The notes under the pieces are model-generated. The model did not search any database, was not told where the DNA came from, and was given only the letters and a program-made list of their open reading frames with translations. From DATEOR01 sp963766725 (GTDB lineage: Bacteria; Actinomycetota; Thermoleophilia; Gaiellales; Gaiellaceae): a stretch of DNA of 64,000 nucleotides. Below, in pieces: positions 42,279 to 52,418 of the stretch (positions within the stretch are counted from its first letter, which is position 1; each line of letters begins with the position of its first letter). Where the stretch lies: positions 310,001-374,000 of the forward strand of contig CAVYBK010000006.1 of NCBI GenBank assembly GCA_963766725.1, given 5' to 3'. Made by a program: the position numbers and the translations under genes.

Positions 42279-43300
42279 TCTGGCGTCTCGCCGGCCAGAA
42301 GCCGCGCCACCCGCGCCGCCTGCTTGACGACGTCGTGCTCCTCGGCGATCGCCCTTGCCGCCGGGTTCGGCCTCGGGAGATCTGTCAGCCGCGCGCAGGC
42401 CGGCGGCGATCGAGTCGACGCTGCCGGGATCGACGAGGATGCCTGTCTCGGGAGTGAGGAGCTCGGCCGGTCCACCGATGCGCGTCGCGACCACCGGACG
42501 CTCGCACGCGAGCGCCTCGAGCACCGCCTGCCCGAACGGCTCGATCAGGCTCGGCTGGCAGACGATGTCGCTCGCGGCGATCAGGTCAGGCACGCGATCG
42601 TGCGGCACGCGGCCGACGAGGTTGACACCGTCCTTTCCCTCCAGCGCGTGACGCAGCGGCCCATCGCCGGCGAACACGAGGCTCCCACCGTCGAGACCGG
42701 CAAAGGCATCCGCCAGGCGAACGACGTTCTTCCGCTCGTCCAGCGTTCCGACGCAGAGGTAGTGCGTGCCCGTCGCTGCTCCCACCCGAGCTTGGCACGA
42801 AGCGGCTCCGGATCGCGATGCCGGAAGCGCGCGAGATCGACGCCCGAGTCGATGACGTGCACCTTGCCCTGGGCGTCCGGGATCTTCGCCTCGAGCTCAC
42901 CGCGGAGGAAGTCGGACACCGCGATCACCGCGTCCGCGCGGCGAATCGCGGCGGCGGTGGCCGTCGCCACGCCCGGGATGGCGCCGACGTTGCGGACGTC
43001 GCGACCGTGCGCGGTGAGAACCAGGTGGGCGCCGACCCTTCGCGCCGCGAAGGCGGCAGCCGCGCCCGCGGGGAAGAGGAAGTGCGCGTAGACGACGTCG
43101 GGATGAAACCGGCGCGCCTCGGCGAGCGCGCGAGCCGCGAGGCCTCCGTATTTGGCCGGCGAGCCGCCCCGGTGGTCGATCACCACACGGGAGACGTCGT
43201 TGCCGGCGCGCTCGAGCTCGTCAGCAAGCTGCTTTACGAAGACGCCGAGGTCGGGAGCCGAGGGGCCCGGATACATCTGAGAAACGAGCAAAACACGCAT
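42275..43300 (-). CDS. GT4-type glycosyltransferase, frame broken twice
   Basis: The protein would be about 341 aa with a two-domain GT-B fold: LLVSQMYPGPSAPDLGVFV at the N-terminus, VVYAHFLFPAGAAAAFAARR, then DERKNVVRLADAF and the nucleotide-sugar loop PSLIEPFGQAVLEALAC. A base is missing near 42775 and an extra base lies near 42383, which together return the frame to LARAIAEEHDVV and the stop. Acceptor and sugar are unknown. The stop overlaps czcD by 4 bp. Confidence 0.8.
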
Positions 43301-43354
43301 GTTGACTATTGTCGAAATCGCTCCAACGGGGGAGGCAAGCCAAAAAACCCCCGC

Positions 43355-43360
43355 TAAGGT
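43355..43360 (+). promoter_or_regulatory. -10-like hexamer TAAGGT, leaderless spacing
   Basis: TAAGGT ends 7 bases before the ATG of the zinc-ribbon gene. The AAGG inside it could also act as a Shine-Dalgarno, so the reading is ambiguous. Confidence 0.35.
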
Positions 43361-43367
43361 CGAATTT

Positions 43368-43634
43368 ATGGCGAAGGCTGCGGTCGCAGGCGTCGACGTT
43401 GCAGCGGTCGAGGAACACCTCGCACGCTACGTCGTCTCGTGCCCTCTCTGCAAAGGGGTGGGCCAGCTCGGCGTTGCGCACGAAGAGTGCAAGATCATTT
43501 CCGGCGCCGACGCGAAGGACGGGATCTCCGTCGTCGTCGTCCTCTGCAAGCGCTGCGGCTACCTGATGACGCTCGCCGCCGACCAGATCCTCCCCAAGAA
43601 GTCCTCGGCCAAGCCCAGGGCAAAAGCCGCCTGA
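43368..43634 (+). CDS. Small putative metal-binding protein
   Basis: The 88-aa protein has two cysteine pairs, CPLC near residue 35 and CKRC near residue 66, spaced like a zinc ribbon, and a basic tail (KKSSAKPRAKA) that suggests nucleic acid contact. The family is not recognised. The ATG before AKAAVAGVDV is chosen over an ATG 23 codons upstream because of the nearby promoter-like hexamer and better composition. Confidence 0.6.
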   Translation: MAKAAVAGVDVAAVEEHLARYVVSCPLCKGVGQLGVAHEECKIISGADAKDGISVVVVLCKRCGYLMTLAADQILPKKSSAKPRAKAA

Positions 43635-43648
43635 CCTCCCAGCAGGGA

Positions 43649-43674
43649 GGGCGGCCGCCAGGAGGCGGCCGCCC
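43649..43674. terminator. Bidirectional terminator-like hairpin
   Basis: An 11-bp perfect repeat (GGGCGGCCGCC) with an AGGA loop lies between the ends of two convergent genes. No U-tract. Confidence 0.6.
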
Positions 43675-43683
43675 GGCAATCGG

Positions 43684-43947
43684 TCAGGCCGCTTGCTTCA
43701 CGCGGCGCGAATCGCGCTCGAGCCGTTCCTCGGTCCGAGCACGCGCGTGGATGAGCTCCGGCGAGCCGAAGCGTTTCCGGGCCTCTGCGGTCCGGTATTC
43801 GCCCCAGAGCTCGTCGATGGTCTTCGAGAGGCCGGCGAGCTCGGCCGACGTCTCGGCATCTGATCCCTGATAGAGGCGGTTCCACAGCTCGGCGCGTCGC
43901 GCGATCGCCTGGTCCAGCTCCTCACGGATCTCGTTGGTTGTACGCAC
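43684..43947 (-). CDS. Small helical protein of unknown function
   Basis: The 87-aa product is strongly charged and helical (IREELDQAIARRAELWNRLY; AELAGLSKTIDELWGEYRTAEARK), which suggests a coiled coil. The family is not recognised. The GTG start is followed by RTTNEIREE; GAGG lies close upstream. It lies between the tRNA-Thr gene and a convergent small gene. Its place in the radA-sigH-type gene order, where rpmG or secE would be expected, is taken by this gene. Confidence 0.6.
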   Translation of the reverse strand: MRTTNEIREELDQAIARRAELWNRLYQGSDAETSAELAGLSKTIDELWGEYRTAEARKRFGSPELIHARARTEERLERDSRRVKQAA

Positions 43948-43992
43948 AACCTCTTTAACGAGGCCACGCGCACCACCATTCCGCCGAAAAGG

Positions 43993-44065
43993 AGCCGGAG
44001 GCGGGACTCGAACCCACGACCTACCGCTTACAAGGCGGTTGCTCTACCAGCTGAGCTACTCCGGC
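43993..44065 (-). tRNA. tRNA-Thr (TGT anticodon)
   Basis: The acceptor stem pairs GCCGGAG with CTCCGGC, discriminator U. The D arm is GCTCAGCTGGTAGAGC, the anticodon loop CTTGTAA (anticodon TGT, reading ACA and ACG) and the T arm GTGGGTTCGAGTCCCGC. A run of TTTT follows shortly after the 3' end. The gene lies directly downstream of sigH, as the Bacillus-type order predicts. Confidence 0.96.
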
Positions 44066-44082
44066 GGGCGCGGCCAGCGTAG

Positions 44083-44745
44083 CTAATCGAGAACCGCGCG
44101 CTCCTGCTGGTGCTGGAGGACCTTGCGCTTCACGCGCTGCAGGGCGTTGTCGATCGTCTTCGTGTCGCAGCCGAGGCCTTCGGCCATCTCCTCGTAGGAG
44201 TTGCCTTCGAGGTAGAGCCGGAGAGCGTCGCTCTCGAGCGGCGAGAGACCGGTGCCGAGGCAGAAGACGAGGCTCTGCAGCTCCTCCGTCGAGATGACGC
44301 AGACGGCGGGGTCGTCGACCCCCGGCCCCGGAAGCGCGTCTCCCAGGGTGCAGTCGCCGTCTTCCTGACCCGCGGGCGTGTGGCTGAACGAGACGTAGGT
44401 GTTCAGCGGCGCGTGCTTGAAGCGCGTCGCCGTCTTGATCGCCGTGATGATCTGCCGGGTGATGCAGAGCTCGGCGAAGCTCCGGAACGAGGTCTCCTTG
44501 TCGGTGCGGAAGTCGCGCACCGCCTTGTACAGCCCGACGAGGCCTTCCTGGATGAGGTCGTCGGACTCACCGCCGGCGATGAAGTACGAGCTCGCCTTGA
44601 GGCGGACGAAACCGGTGTAGCGGCGCAGCAGCGCGTCCATCGCGACGGAGTCCCCGTTCCTGGCACGGAGGACGAGCCGTAAATCCTCGACTTCTCGTTG
44701 AGTCTTTTCCTGCGGGCGGGCCGTGGCGAGCTGGCGGCGGGGCAT
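44083..44745 (-). CDS. sigH: SigH-type alternative sigma-70 factor
   Basis: The 220-aa factor has region 2 (LLRRYTGFVRLKASSYFIAGGESDDLIQEGLVGLYKAVRDF) and region 4 helix-turn-helix (LSPLESDALRLYLEGNSYEEMAEGLGCDTKTIDNALQRVKRK) without regions 1 and 3, like SigH of Bacillus. Known relatives control stationary-phase or heat/oxidative-stress genes. The ATG before PRRQLATARP was chosen because AGGAGGAAA is 6 bases upstream. It follows yacP in the order known from Bacillus. Confidence 0.88.
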   Translation of the reverse strand: MPRRQLATARPQEKTQREVEDLRLVLRARNGDSVAMDALLRRYTGFVRLKASSYFIAGGESDDLIQEGLVGLYKAVRDFRTDKETSFRSFAELCITRQIITAIKTATRFKHAPLNTYVSFSHTPAGQEDGDCTLGDALPGPGVDDPAVCVISTEELQSLVFCLGTGLSPLESDALRLYLEGNSYEEMAEGLGCDTKTIDNALQRVKRKVLQHQQERAVLD

Positions 44746-44852
44746 CGGCTTTCCTCCTGGGCTTTTGGATGTGCCGGTGCCGAGGAAAGCATGCCTCGAC
44801 AACCCTAACCCTCAACTTGAGGTCACGATCGTAGCAGGCGGTCCCCGAAAGT

Positions 44853-45278
44853 TCAATGTCGCCTGCGGCGCAAACGCTCGAGGGCAGAACGCGTGTTCTC
44901 ATCGAGCGCGTCTTCGATCTGGGAGCGCCCTTCAGGTGCCGGCTTGGCGCTCTCGTCGAGATCCCGCAGGAAGTTCTTCGACGAGACCCGGCGGGTTTCC
45001 TGTCCGGCGGTTCCGCGGATCTCACGGTCGGAGGAGATCACCCAGACCTCCTCCTGCGCACGGTGCTCGGCGGCGAGGCGCTCGATGAGCGCGTCCGCCT
45101 CCTCGGCGAAGCGAACCGCCAGGTCCCCGTACGACGTGTCCTCGCCGACGCCGTCGAAGACGACCACCCCGCGTGCGCCTCGCATCGCGACGAAGCTCGC
45201 CAGGCGGTCCACCAGCTCGTCGCGCTCACGGAACGGGCTGGCGTGAAGGATGTTGTAGCCGTCGAAGAGGTAGAGCAT
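44853..45278 (-). CDS. yacP: NYN-domain (YacP-like) ribonuclease
   Basis: The 141-aa protein is a PIN-like NYN domain: YLFDGYNILHASPF with the first catalytic Asp, VVVFDGVGEDTSYGDL, and the later acidic SSDREIRGTAGQETRR. YacP (Rae1) cleaves mRNA on the ribosome in Bacillus. The ATG was chosen; a GTG two codons earlier is possible. Its 5' end overlaps the MFS gene by 53-59 bp, unusual in this compact region, so MFS may end early or the overlap is real. Confidence 0.82.
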   Translation of the reverse strand: MLYLFDGYNILHASPFRERDELVDRLASFVAMRGARGVVVFDGVGEDTSYGDLAVRFAEEADALIERLAAEHRAQEEVWVISSDREIRGTAGQETRRVSSKNFLRDLDESAKPAPEGRSQIEDALDENTRSALERLRRRRH

Positions 45279-46386
45279 CCGCACCTAAGGATGACGCCGC
45301 CACCGACGTGAGTGCGGCGATCCCGGCCAGAAGGCCGATACCGGCGCGAAGGTCGAGCGCCCCCGAAACGACGCCGATGAGCGGCGGTCCGCACAGGAAT
45401 CCGAGGTACGAAACGGTCGTGACGCTTGCTACGGCGCTCCCGCGCTCCCGCTCGGTAGCCCCCCGGCCCGCCGCGCCGAGCAAGACCGGGGCGGCCACGG
45501 AGATGCCGGCGCCGCCGAGGAAGAAACCGATGAGAGCGACCGGGACGGCGGTCGACGTAGCTGTGACCGCGAGTCCGAGAGCCGAGAGAAGCGCGCCGCC
45601 GGCGAGCAGGGTGCGATCGCCCAAGCGGATGCCCAGCCCGTGACCAAGGACACGGCCGCTGACCATGGCCGCGGCGAAGAAGGCAGGCCCGAGACCGGCG
45701 AAGACCGGTGAGGCGTCGAGCTCGGTCTCGAGGAAGAGCGCGCTCCACTGCTCGATCCCGCTTTCGACGACGAAGGCGATCCCGCACAGCAGGCCGAGTA
45801 CGACGAGCGGCCGCCGGAGCGAGATCCGCGGTGCTCGCTTCTCCGCGGGGGCGGGGAGCCTCAGAGCATCCCGATTCAGCCAGGCGGAGACGAACGGCAC
45901 CACCGAGGTCGCAAGGAGAATCGGCACCGGTTGGACTCCGACCTCTCTCGCGACAGCCGCGAGGACGCTTCCCGCAAGGAAGCCCGCCGAGAACGACGCG
46001 TGCGCCTTCTGCATGATCGGGGCTCCCCCACATGCTTCGATGCTCGTGGCGCCAAAGTTGATCGACACGTCGAGCGCGCCCGATGCCACGCCGACCAGGA
46101 CGAGCGCAAGGGCGAGCTGCAGCGGAGATTGTGCAAGCCCGGGCAGCAGAACAGCGAGGCCGAAGAATGTCGCTGCGAAGGGCAAGACCCTCGGCCCGAT
46201 GCGGTCGATCAAGAGCCCGGTGAGGAACATCGCCGGCAGGGCGGCCGCCGCGACGAACAGGAGCGCGACGCCGAGGGCCGTGACCGATGCCCCGGTCTGC
46301 TCCTTGATCGCCGGCAGCAGAACCGCCCACGCCCCCCAGAAGACGCCGAATGCCGCGAACGCCGAGAGCGAGCCGAGCCGGGTCAC
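45226..46386 (-). CDS. MFS transporter
   Basis: The 386-aa protein has about 12 hydrophobic helices and the major facilitator layout: LTGLLIDRIGPRVLPFAA as the motif-A-like loop between helices 2 and 3, and SGRVLGHGLGIRLGDRTLL as its copy in the second half. The substrate is unknown; the general type is a drug or metabolite efflux pump. It overlaps rlmB by 4 bp and interrupts the usual rlmB-yacP order, so it looks inserted into an old cluster. Confidence 0.85.
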   Translation of the reverse strand: MTRLGSLSAFAAFGVFWGAWAVLLPAIKEQTGASVTALGVALLFVAAAALPAMFLTGLLIDRIGPRVLPFAATFFGLAVLLPGLAQSPLQLALALVLVGVASGALDVSINFGATSIEACGGAPIMQKAHASFSAGFLAGSVLAAVAREVGVQPVPILLATSVVPFVSAWLNRDALRLPAPAEKRAPRISLRRPLVVLGLLCGIAFVVESGIEQWSALFLETELDASPVFAGLGPAFFAAAMVSGRVLGHGLGIRLGDRTLLAGGALLSALGLAVTATSTAVPVALIGFFLGGAGISVAAPVLLGAAGRGATERERGSAVASVTTVSYLGFLCGPPLIGVVSGALDLRAGIGLLAGIAALTSVAASSLGADALPLRRLQHPSRQPVP

Positions 46387-47096
46387 GGCCGCCGTTGCCT
46401 GGCGGCTTCGAAGAGCGCCACGCCGGCCGCCACGCTCACGTTCAGCGATTCCACGGCTCCCGCCAACGGGATCGCGAACGCGTTATCGCACGTCTTGCGC
46501 ACTAGAGGACGCAGGCCGCGCCCCTCGGCGCCGAAGACCAGCGCCGCCCCGGTGGTGAAGTCGGCCGACCAGACCGGCGTGTCGGCGTCACCGGAGGCCG
46601 CCCAGACCCAGAGATCGCCCCGCTTCACATCTGTGAGGTAGCGCGCGAGATTGACGACGACTCCGATCTGGACGTGCTCGACCGCGCCTGCGGAGGCTCG
46701 GCAGACCGCCGGCGTGACGCGCGCGGCCTTGTGCTCGGTGACGACGACGCCGGTCGCACCCGCTCCGTCCGCACTTCGGCAGACGGCACCGAGGTTGTGG
46801 GGATCGGTCACCTGGTCGAGGCACGCGATCAGCGGCCGCTCGCCCGCGGCGAGCTCATAGGCGTCCGCGTACCTGTAGGGCTCGCAGAATGCGACGACCC
46901 CCTGGTGGTCGCGGTTCCCGGCCAGCTCGTTCAGCTTCCCTTCGCGCTCGACGTGGACGCGAAGACCTGTCTCGTCGCGAAGCCACGGCTCGGAGGCGAG
47001 GGCGCGCTCGGTCGCGGAGAGCTCGAGGATCTGCCTGCGCCCGGCCCTGATCACCTCGCGGACGGGGCGGCGCCCGTAGACGACCTCGCGGGTCAA
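46383..47096 (-). CDS. rlmB: 23S rRNA (guanosine-2'-O-)-methyltransferase RlmB
   Basis: RlmB methylates G2251 of 23S rRNA (E. coli numbering) in the peptidyl-transferase centre. The 237-aa protein starts with VYGRRPVREVIRAGRRQI and has the SPOUT-knot motifs: CLDQVTDPHNLGAVCRSADG, ASAGAVEHVQI and LVFGAEGRGLRPLVRKTCD with AIPLAGAVESLNVSVAAGVALFEAARQ, the S-adenosylmethionine-binding knot. The start overlaps the cysS stop by 4 bp and the stop overlaps MFS by 4 bp. Confidence 0.93.
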   Translation of the reverse strand: MTREVVYGRRPVREVIRAGRRQILELSATERALASEPWLRDETGLRVHVEREGKLNELAGNRDHQGVVAFCEPYRYADAYELAAGERPLIACLDQVTDPHNLGAVCRSADGAGATGVVVTEHKAARVTPAVCRASAGAVEHVQIGVVVNLARYLTDVKRGDLWVWAASGDADTPVWSADFTTGAALVFGAEGRGLRPLVRKTCDNAFAIPLAGAVESLNVSVAAGVALFEAARQRRP

Positions 47097-48382
47097 AGCT
47101 TCGCGACGAGCCGGTAGCCGCCGTCGGGCAGGTCCTGCATCTCCCAGCCGAGCGCCTCGAGCTCGGCCCGCAGCCGGTCTGCCTCCTCGAACTCTCGCGC
47201 CGCCCGCGCGGCGAAGCGCGCGTCCGCGAGCTCCATCACCTCGCGCGGAGCCTCAGGATGCAAGGGAAGCGGGAGGCCGAAGAGGAGAAGTGCCTTGAAG
47301 AGGAGATCGAGTCGGCCCGCAGCACGCCATTCGTGCATGAGGGCAAGGGCCGCCGGCGTGTTGAAGTCGTCGTCGAGAGCCTCGGTGAAGGCATCCCAGC
47401 CGCGGACGTCTTCCCGCGTCTCCACCACTCTCCGAGCGTTGCGGAAGTCGTCGGCGACACTCTTCGCCGCCTCCATCGCCTCGTCCGAGTAGTCGAGCGG
47501 GCCGCGGTAGTGGCCGCTGAGGAAGAAGACCAGGATCGCCTCGCGGCCGTAGGTGTCGAGCACCTCCCGCAGCGAGACGATGTTGCCCGTCGACTTCGAC
47601 ATCTTCTCCTCCGAGAGCTGCAGCAGCCCGTTGTGAGCCCAGAAGCGGGCGAACGGCCTCCCCGCTCCGCGCGACTGGGCGAGCTCGTTCTCGTGGTGCG
47701 GGAAGCGGAGATCGAGGCCGCCGCCGTGGATCTCGAACTCGGGGCCGAGGTGCTTCTCCGCCATCGCCGAGCACTCGATGTGCCAGCCCGGGCGTCCGGG
47801 CCCCCAGGGCGAGCCCCACTCCGTGTCCTCGTGTGCCTTCGTCGCCTTCCAGAGGGCGAAGTCGCGGGGGTCTTCCTTCAGGTCGCTCGGCTCCTGGGCG
47901 ATCATGTCGTCCGGCTGCGCGCCCGAGAGCGAGCCGTACTCGGGATAGGCCGGCACGCGGAAGTAGACGTCGCCGCCGGACTCGTAGGCGAGCCCGCGGT
48001 CGATCAGCTCGCCGATGAGAGCGACGATCTCCGGGATGACCTCGGTCGCGCGCGGCTCGACGTCTGGCCGGCCGAGCCCGAGCTCGTCGGTGTCGTCGAT
48101 GTACCACTGCGCCGCCTGCTCGGCCAGCTCGGCGCTCCCCATCTTCTGCCGCGCGGCCGCCTCGTAGATCTTGTCGTTGATGTCCGTGATGTTCTCGACG
48201 AGCTTGACCTCGTACCCGCGCTCGGCGAGCCACTGCCGCATCCACATCGAGACGACGAACGGACGCGCGTTTCCGATGTGGATCCGCTGGTACACGGTCG
48301 GGCCGCAGACGTACATGCGGATCGGGCCCGGCGGAGCCGGGAGCTCGACCTTCTGCCGCGTGGACGAGTCGTAGAGCAGCAC
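47093..48382 (-). CDS. cysS: Cysteinyl-tRNA synthetase
   Basis: The 429-aa class I synthetase has the HIGH motif as HIGNARPF, preceded by MYVCGPTVYQR with a zinc-binding cysteine, and the KMSKS motif (LSEEKMSKSTGN). Other zinc ligands are visible in HIECSAMAEKHLG and FPHHENE. The length is somewhat shorter than E. coli CysS (461 aa) through a compact C-terminal domain. The start overlaps nothing; aceA ends 24 bp upstream on the same strand. The stop overlaps rlmB. Confidence 0.96.
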   Translation of the reverse strand: MLLYDSSTRQKVELPAPPGPIRMYVCGPTVYQRIHIGNARPFVVSMWMRQWLAERGYEVKLVENITDINDKIYEAAARQKMGSAELAEQAAQWYIDDTDELGLGRPDVEPRATEVIPEIVALIGELIDRGLAYESGGDVYFRVPAYPEYGSLSGAQPDDMIAQEPSDLKEDPRDFALWKATKAHEDTEWGSPWGPGRPGWHIECSAMAEKHLGPEFEIHGGGLDLRFPHHENELAQSRGAGRPFARFWAHNGLLQLSEEKMSKSTGNIVSLREVLDTYGREAILVFFLSGHYRGPLDYSDEAMEAAKSVADDFRNARRVVETREDVRGWDAFTEALDDDFNTPAALALMHEWRAAGRLDLLFKALLLFGLPLPLHPEAPREVMELADARFAARAAREFEEADRLRAELEALGWEMQDLPDGGYRLVAKL

Positions 48383-48406
48383 CCCGGCGTTATACCGGGT
48401 TGCCGG

Positions 48407-49642
48407 TCAGCTCTTGCTGAATTGAGCCTCCTCGGTGGAGCCCTTGAGGGCAAGCGTCGAGCTCTCCCCGCCCGAGACCGCCTGGGCGACGAGGTCGAAG
48501 TAGCCGGCGCCGACCTCACGCTGGTGGCGCGTGGCCGTGTAGCCGTCCTCCTCGAGCTCGAACTCGTGCTCCTGGAGCCGCACGTAGGCGCTCATCCCCT
48601 CCGCCGAGTAGCCCTTGGCGAGCTCGAACATCGACGCGTTGAGGGCGTGGAAGCCCGCCAGCGTGATGAACTGGAAGCGGTAGCCCATGCGGCCCAGCTC
48701 CTGCTGGAAGGAGGCGATCTCGTCGTCGCCGAGATGACGCTTCCAGTTGAAGGAGGGCGAGCAGTTGTAGGCGAGGATCTTGCCGGGGAAGCGCTCGTGG
48801 ATCGCCTCCGCGAAGTCGGCAGCCTCCTGCATGTCCGGCGTCGAGGTCTCGAACCAGATCAGGTCCGCGTACGGCGCGTACGCAAGCCCGCGCGCGATCG
48901 AAGACTCGAGGCCCGGCTGGACGAAGAAATAGCCCTCCGGGGTGCGCTCGCCGGTGAGGAACTCGTGGTCGCGCTCGTCGACGTCGCTCGTGATCAGCGT
49001 GGCGCTGAGGGCGTCGGTGCGCGCGACGACGAGGGTCGGCACGTCGCAGACGTCGGCCGCGAGGCGGGCGGCGGTCAGCGTGCGGACGAACTGGCTCGTC
49101 GGGACGAGCACCTTGCCGCCGAGATGGCCGCACTTCTTCTCCGAGGCGAGCTGGTCCTCGAAATGGACGCCGGCGGCGCCGGCCTCGATGAAGGACTTCA
49201 TCAGCTCGAAGGCGTTCAGCGGCCCGCCGAAGCCCGCCTCGGCGTCCGCGACGATCGGGGCGAGCCAGTAGCGGCCGTTCCCGCCCTCGGCGGCCTCGAT
49301 CTGGTCGGCTCGCCGCAGCGCGTTGTTCAAGCGGCGAACGAGCGCCGGCGCGCTCGTCGTCGGATAAAGGCTCTGATCGGGATAGACCTGCTCGGCGAGG
49401 TTCGCGTCAGCCGCGACCTGCCAGCCCGAGAGGTAGATCGCCTTCAGGCCGGCCTTGACCATCTGCACCGCCTGGCCGCCGGTCATGGCGCCGAGAGCGG
49501 CGACATAGTCCTCGTCCTCCAGGAGCTGCCAGAGGCGCTCCGCGCCGAGGCGGGCGAGCGTGTGCTCGACGTGGATGGTCCCGCGGAGCTTCTCCACGTC
49601 CTCTTCGCTGTACAGCCGTTCGATTCCGTTCCAGCGGTCCAT
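48407..49642 (-). CDS. aceA: Isocitrate lyase
   Basis: It cleaves isocitrate to succinate and glyoxylate, the first glyoxylate-shunt step. The 411-aa protein has the catalytic KKCGH motif at residues 169-173 (Cys171), plus WQVAADAN, DAEAGFGG and YNCSPSFNWK. It follows aceB by 10 bp in the same transcript, so both enzymes of the shunt are made together for growth on acetate or fatty acids. Both genes stand between gltX and cysS. Confidence 0.97.
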   Translation of the reverse strand: MDRWNGIERLYSEEDVEKLRGTIHVEHTLARLGAERLWQLLEDEDYVAALGAMTGGQAVQMVKAGLKAIYLSGWQVAADANLAEQVYPDQSLYPTTSAPALVRRLNNALRRADQIEAAEGGNGRYWLAPIVADAEAGFGGPLNAFELMKSFIEAGAAGVHFEDQLASEKKCGHLGGKVLVPTSQFVRTLTAARLAADVCDVPTLVVARTDALSATLITSDVDERDHEFLTGERTPEGYFFVQPGLESSIARGLAYAPYADLIWFETSTPDMQEAADFAEAIHERFPGKILAYNCSPSFNWKRHLGDDEIASFQQELGRMGYRFQFITLAGFHALNASMFELAKGYSAEGMSAYVRLQEHEFELEEDGYTATRHQREVGAGYFDLVAQAVSGGESSTLALKGSTEEAQFSKS

Positions 49643-49652
49643 CGGGGGCCTC

Positions 49653-51206
<1,554 letters not shown>

Positions 51207-51213
51207 CTTCGTT

Positions 51214-51360
51214 CTAGTCTCGGTCGTGGTCGCGCTCGCACCATTCAGGACAGGTGCAATCCGCGATTTCGGACGTGCTCAGATAGGAGAGTCGGCGCGG
51301 AGGCTCGGGGGTTTGCTCGCGCTCGACCTCATCGACGTCGAAGGTGACAGCGGCTTCCAT
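51214..51360 (-). CDS. Small CxCPxWC-motif protein (DUF6907-like)
   Basis: This 48-aa product ends with ADCTCPEWCERDHDRD, a Cys-Trp-Cys-His pattern resembling the C-terminal motif of actinobacterial DUF6907 proteins. The rest is acidic. The ATG before EAAVTFDVD was chosen; the frame also extends 12 codons upstream with ATG. It is the first gene of the aceB-aceA transcript, which suggests a link with shunt expression, but function is unknown. Confidence 0.5.
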   Translation of the reverse strand: MEAAVTFDVDEVEREQTPEPPRRLSYLSTSEIADCTCPEWCERDHDRD

Positions 51361-51395
51361 ACGTTGAGGGTACCGCGCTGTCCGATATTCACACA

Positions 51396-51413
51396 ATGAT
51401 TTCTTTCGATCAT
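51396..51413. promoter_or_regulatory. ATGAT-N8-ATCAT inverted repeat between aceBA and lysR
   Basis: ATGAT and ATCAT flank 8 bases in the AT-rich gap between the divergent units. The spacing fits an operator of a LysR-type dimer controlling both transcripts. A TTGATA -35-like element for the aceB side lies just beyond it. Confidence 0.4.
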
Positions 51414-51434
51414 CGTTATCAATAGGATCTATAG

Positions 51435-52418
51435 ATGCTCTTCAACCAGATCACAGCTTTCGTCGAGACGGCGAGGCGGCAGAGCGTCAGCCGGGCGGCA
51501 GAGGCGCTGTTCATCTCCCAGCCCGCGCTGACGGCGAGGCTCAAGGGCCTCGAGGCCGACCTGGGCGCGCAGCTCTTCGTGCGCGGCCCGCGAGGCATGC
51601 GGCTCACGGACGCAGGCAACGCCTTCCTCCCCTACGCGGTTCGCTCGCTCGAGACGCTCACCGACGGCCGCATGCAGGTCAACGCTCTCGAACGCGGCGG
51701 CGCCGGCCGGCTCGCGATCGGAGCCGCGCCCGCGGTGTCGACCTACGTCCTCCCCCCGCTCCTGAAGCGCTTCTCGGAGGGCTTCCCTCGCGTCCTGGTC
51801 AGCGTACGCACCGGCCACTCGGAGGAGATCCTCGACCTCGTCCTGCGGGAGCAGGTGACGCTCGGCCTCGTGCGCGCCCTGCAGCACCCCGACATCGTGA
51901 GCACGCCGCTCTACGAAGACCGTCTCATCCTCGTCGTCGAGCCCGGCCATCCGTTCGCAGGCGAGGGCCGCATCCGCATGAAGGACCTGGCGGAGGAGCA
52001 GCTCGTCCAGTTCGACCGGACCTCCAGCTACCACGACCTCACGAGCGCGCTCTTCGTCACCGCGGGGGTGTCGCCGGCCAGCCGGATGGAGCTCGACAAC
52101 ATCGACGCCGCGAAGAAGATGGTCGAGCAGGGCTTCGGCGTCGCGCTCTTGCCCCAGACCTCCGTCGCGGACGAGCTCGAGGCGGGCATCCTGGCCGAGG
52201 TCGAGGTGGTGGACGCCTCGCCCGTGCGCCGCAAGATCGTCGCGATCACCCGGCGTGACGCGGGCCCGCCCGCGGGTCAGCCGAAGGCGTTCCTCGCGAC
52301 CTTCGAGGAGATCCGCGACGAGCTCACGAGCTGGCCGCGGCGGCCCGCCGCAAAGCCTCGTCGCGCGGGAGAGCGACCAGCACGGTCCAGAGCTCCGGCC
52401 CGCGGTCGGCCCCGGTGA
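51435..52418 (+). CDS. LysR-family transcriptional regulator
   Basis: The 327-aa protein has the N-terminal winged helix (FVETARRQSVSRAAEALFISQPALTARLKGLEADLG) and a periplasmic-binding-like effector domain from about residue 90. Its position, divergent from aceB-aceA, argues that it controls the glyoxylate shunt; the effector is unknown. The C-terminal ~30 residues (WPRRPAAKPRRAGERP...) are arginine-rich and lie over the 3' end of gltX, so this tail may be a frameshift or a run-on past the natural end. Confidence 0.9.
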   Translation: MLFNQITAFVETARRQSVSRAAEALFISQPALTARLKGLEADLGAQLFVRGPRGMRLTDAGNAFLPYAVRSLETLTDGRMQVNALERGGAGRLAIGAAPAVSTYVLPPLLKRFSEGFPRVLVSVRTGHSEEILDLVLREQVTLGLVRALQHPDIVSTPLYEDRLILVVEPGHPFAGEGRIRMKDLAEEQLVQFDRTSSYHDLTSALFVTAGVSPASRMELDNIDAAKKMVEQGFGVALLPQTSVADELEAGILAEVEVVDASPVRRKIVAITRRDAGPPAGQPKAFLATFEEIRDELTSWPRRPAAKPRRAGERPARSRAPARGRPR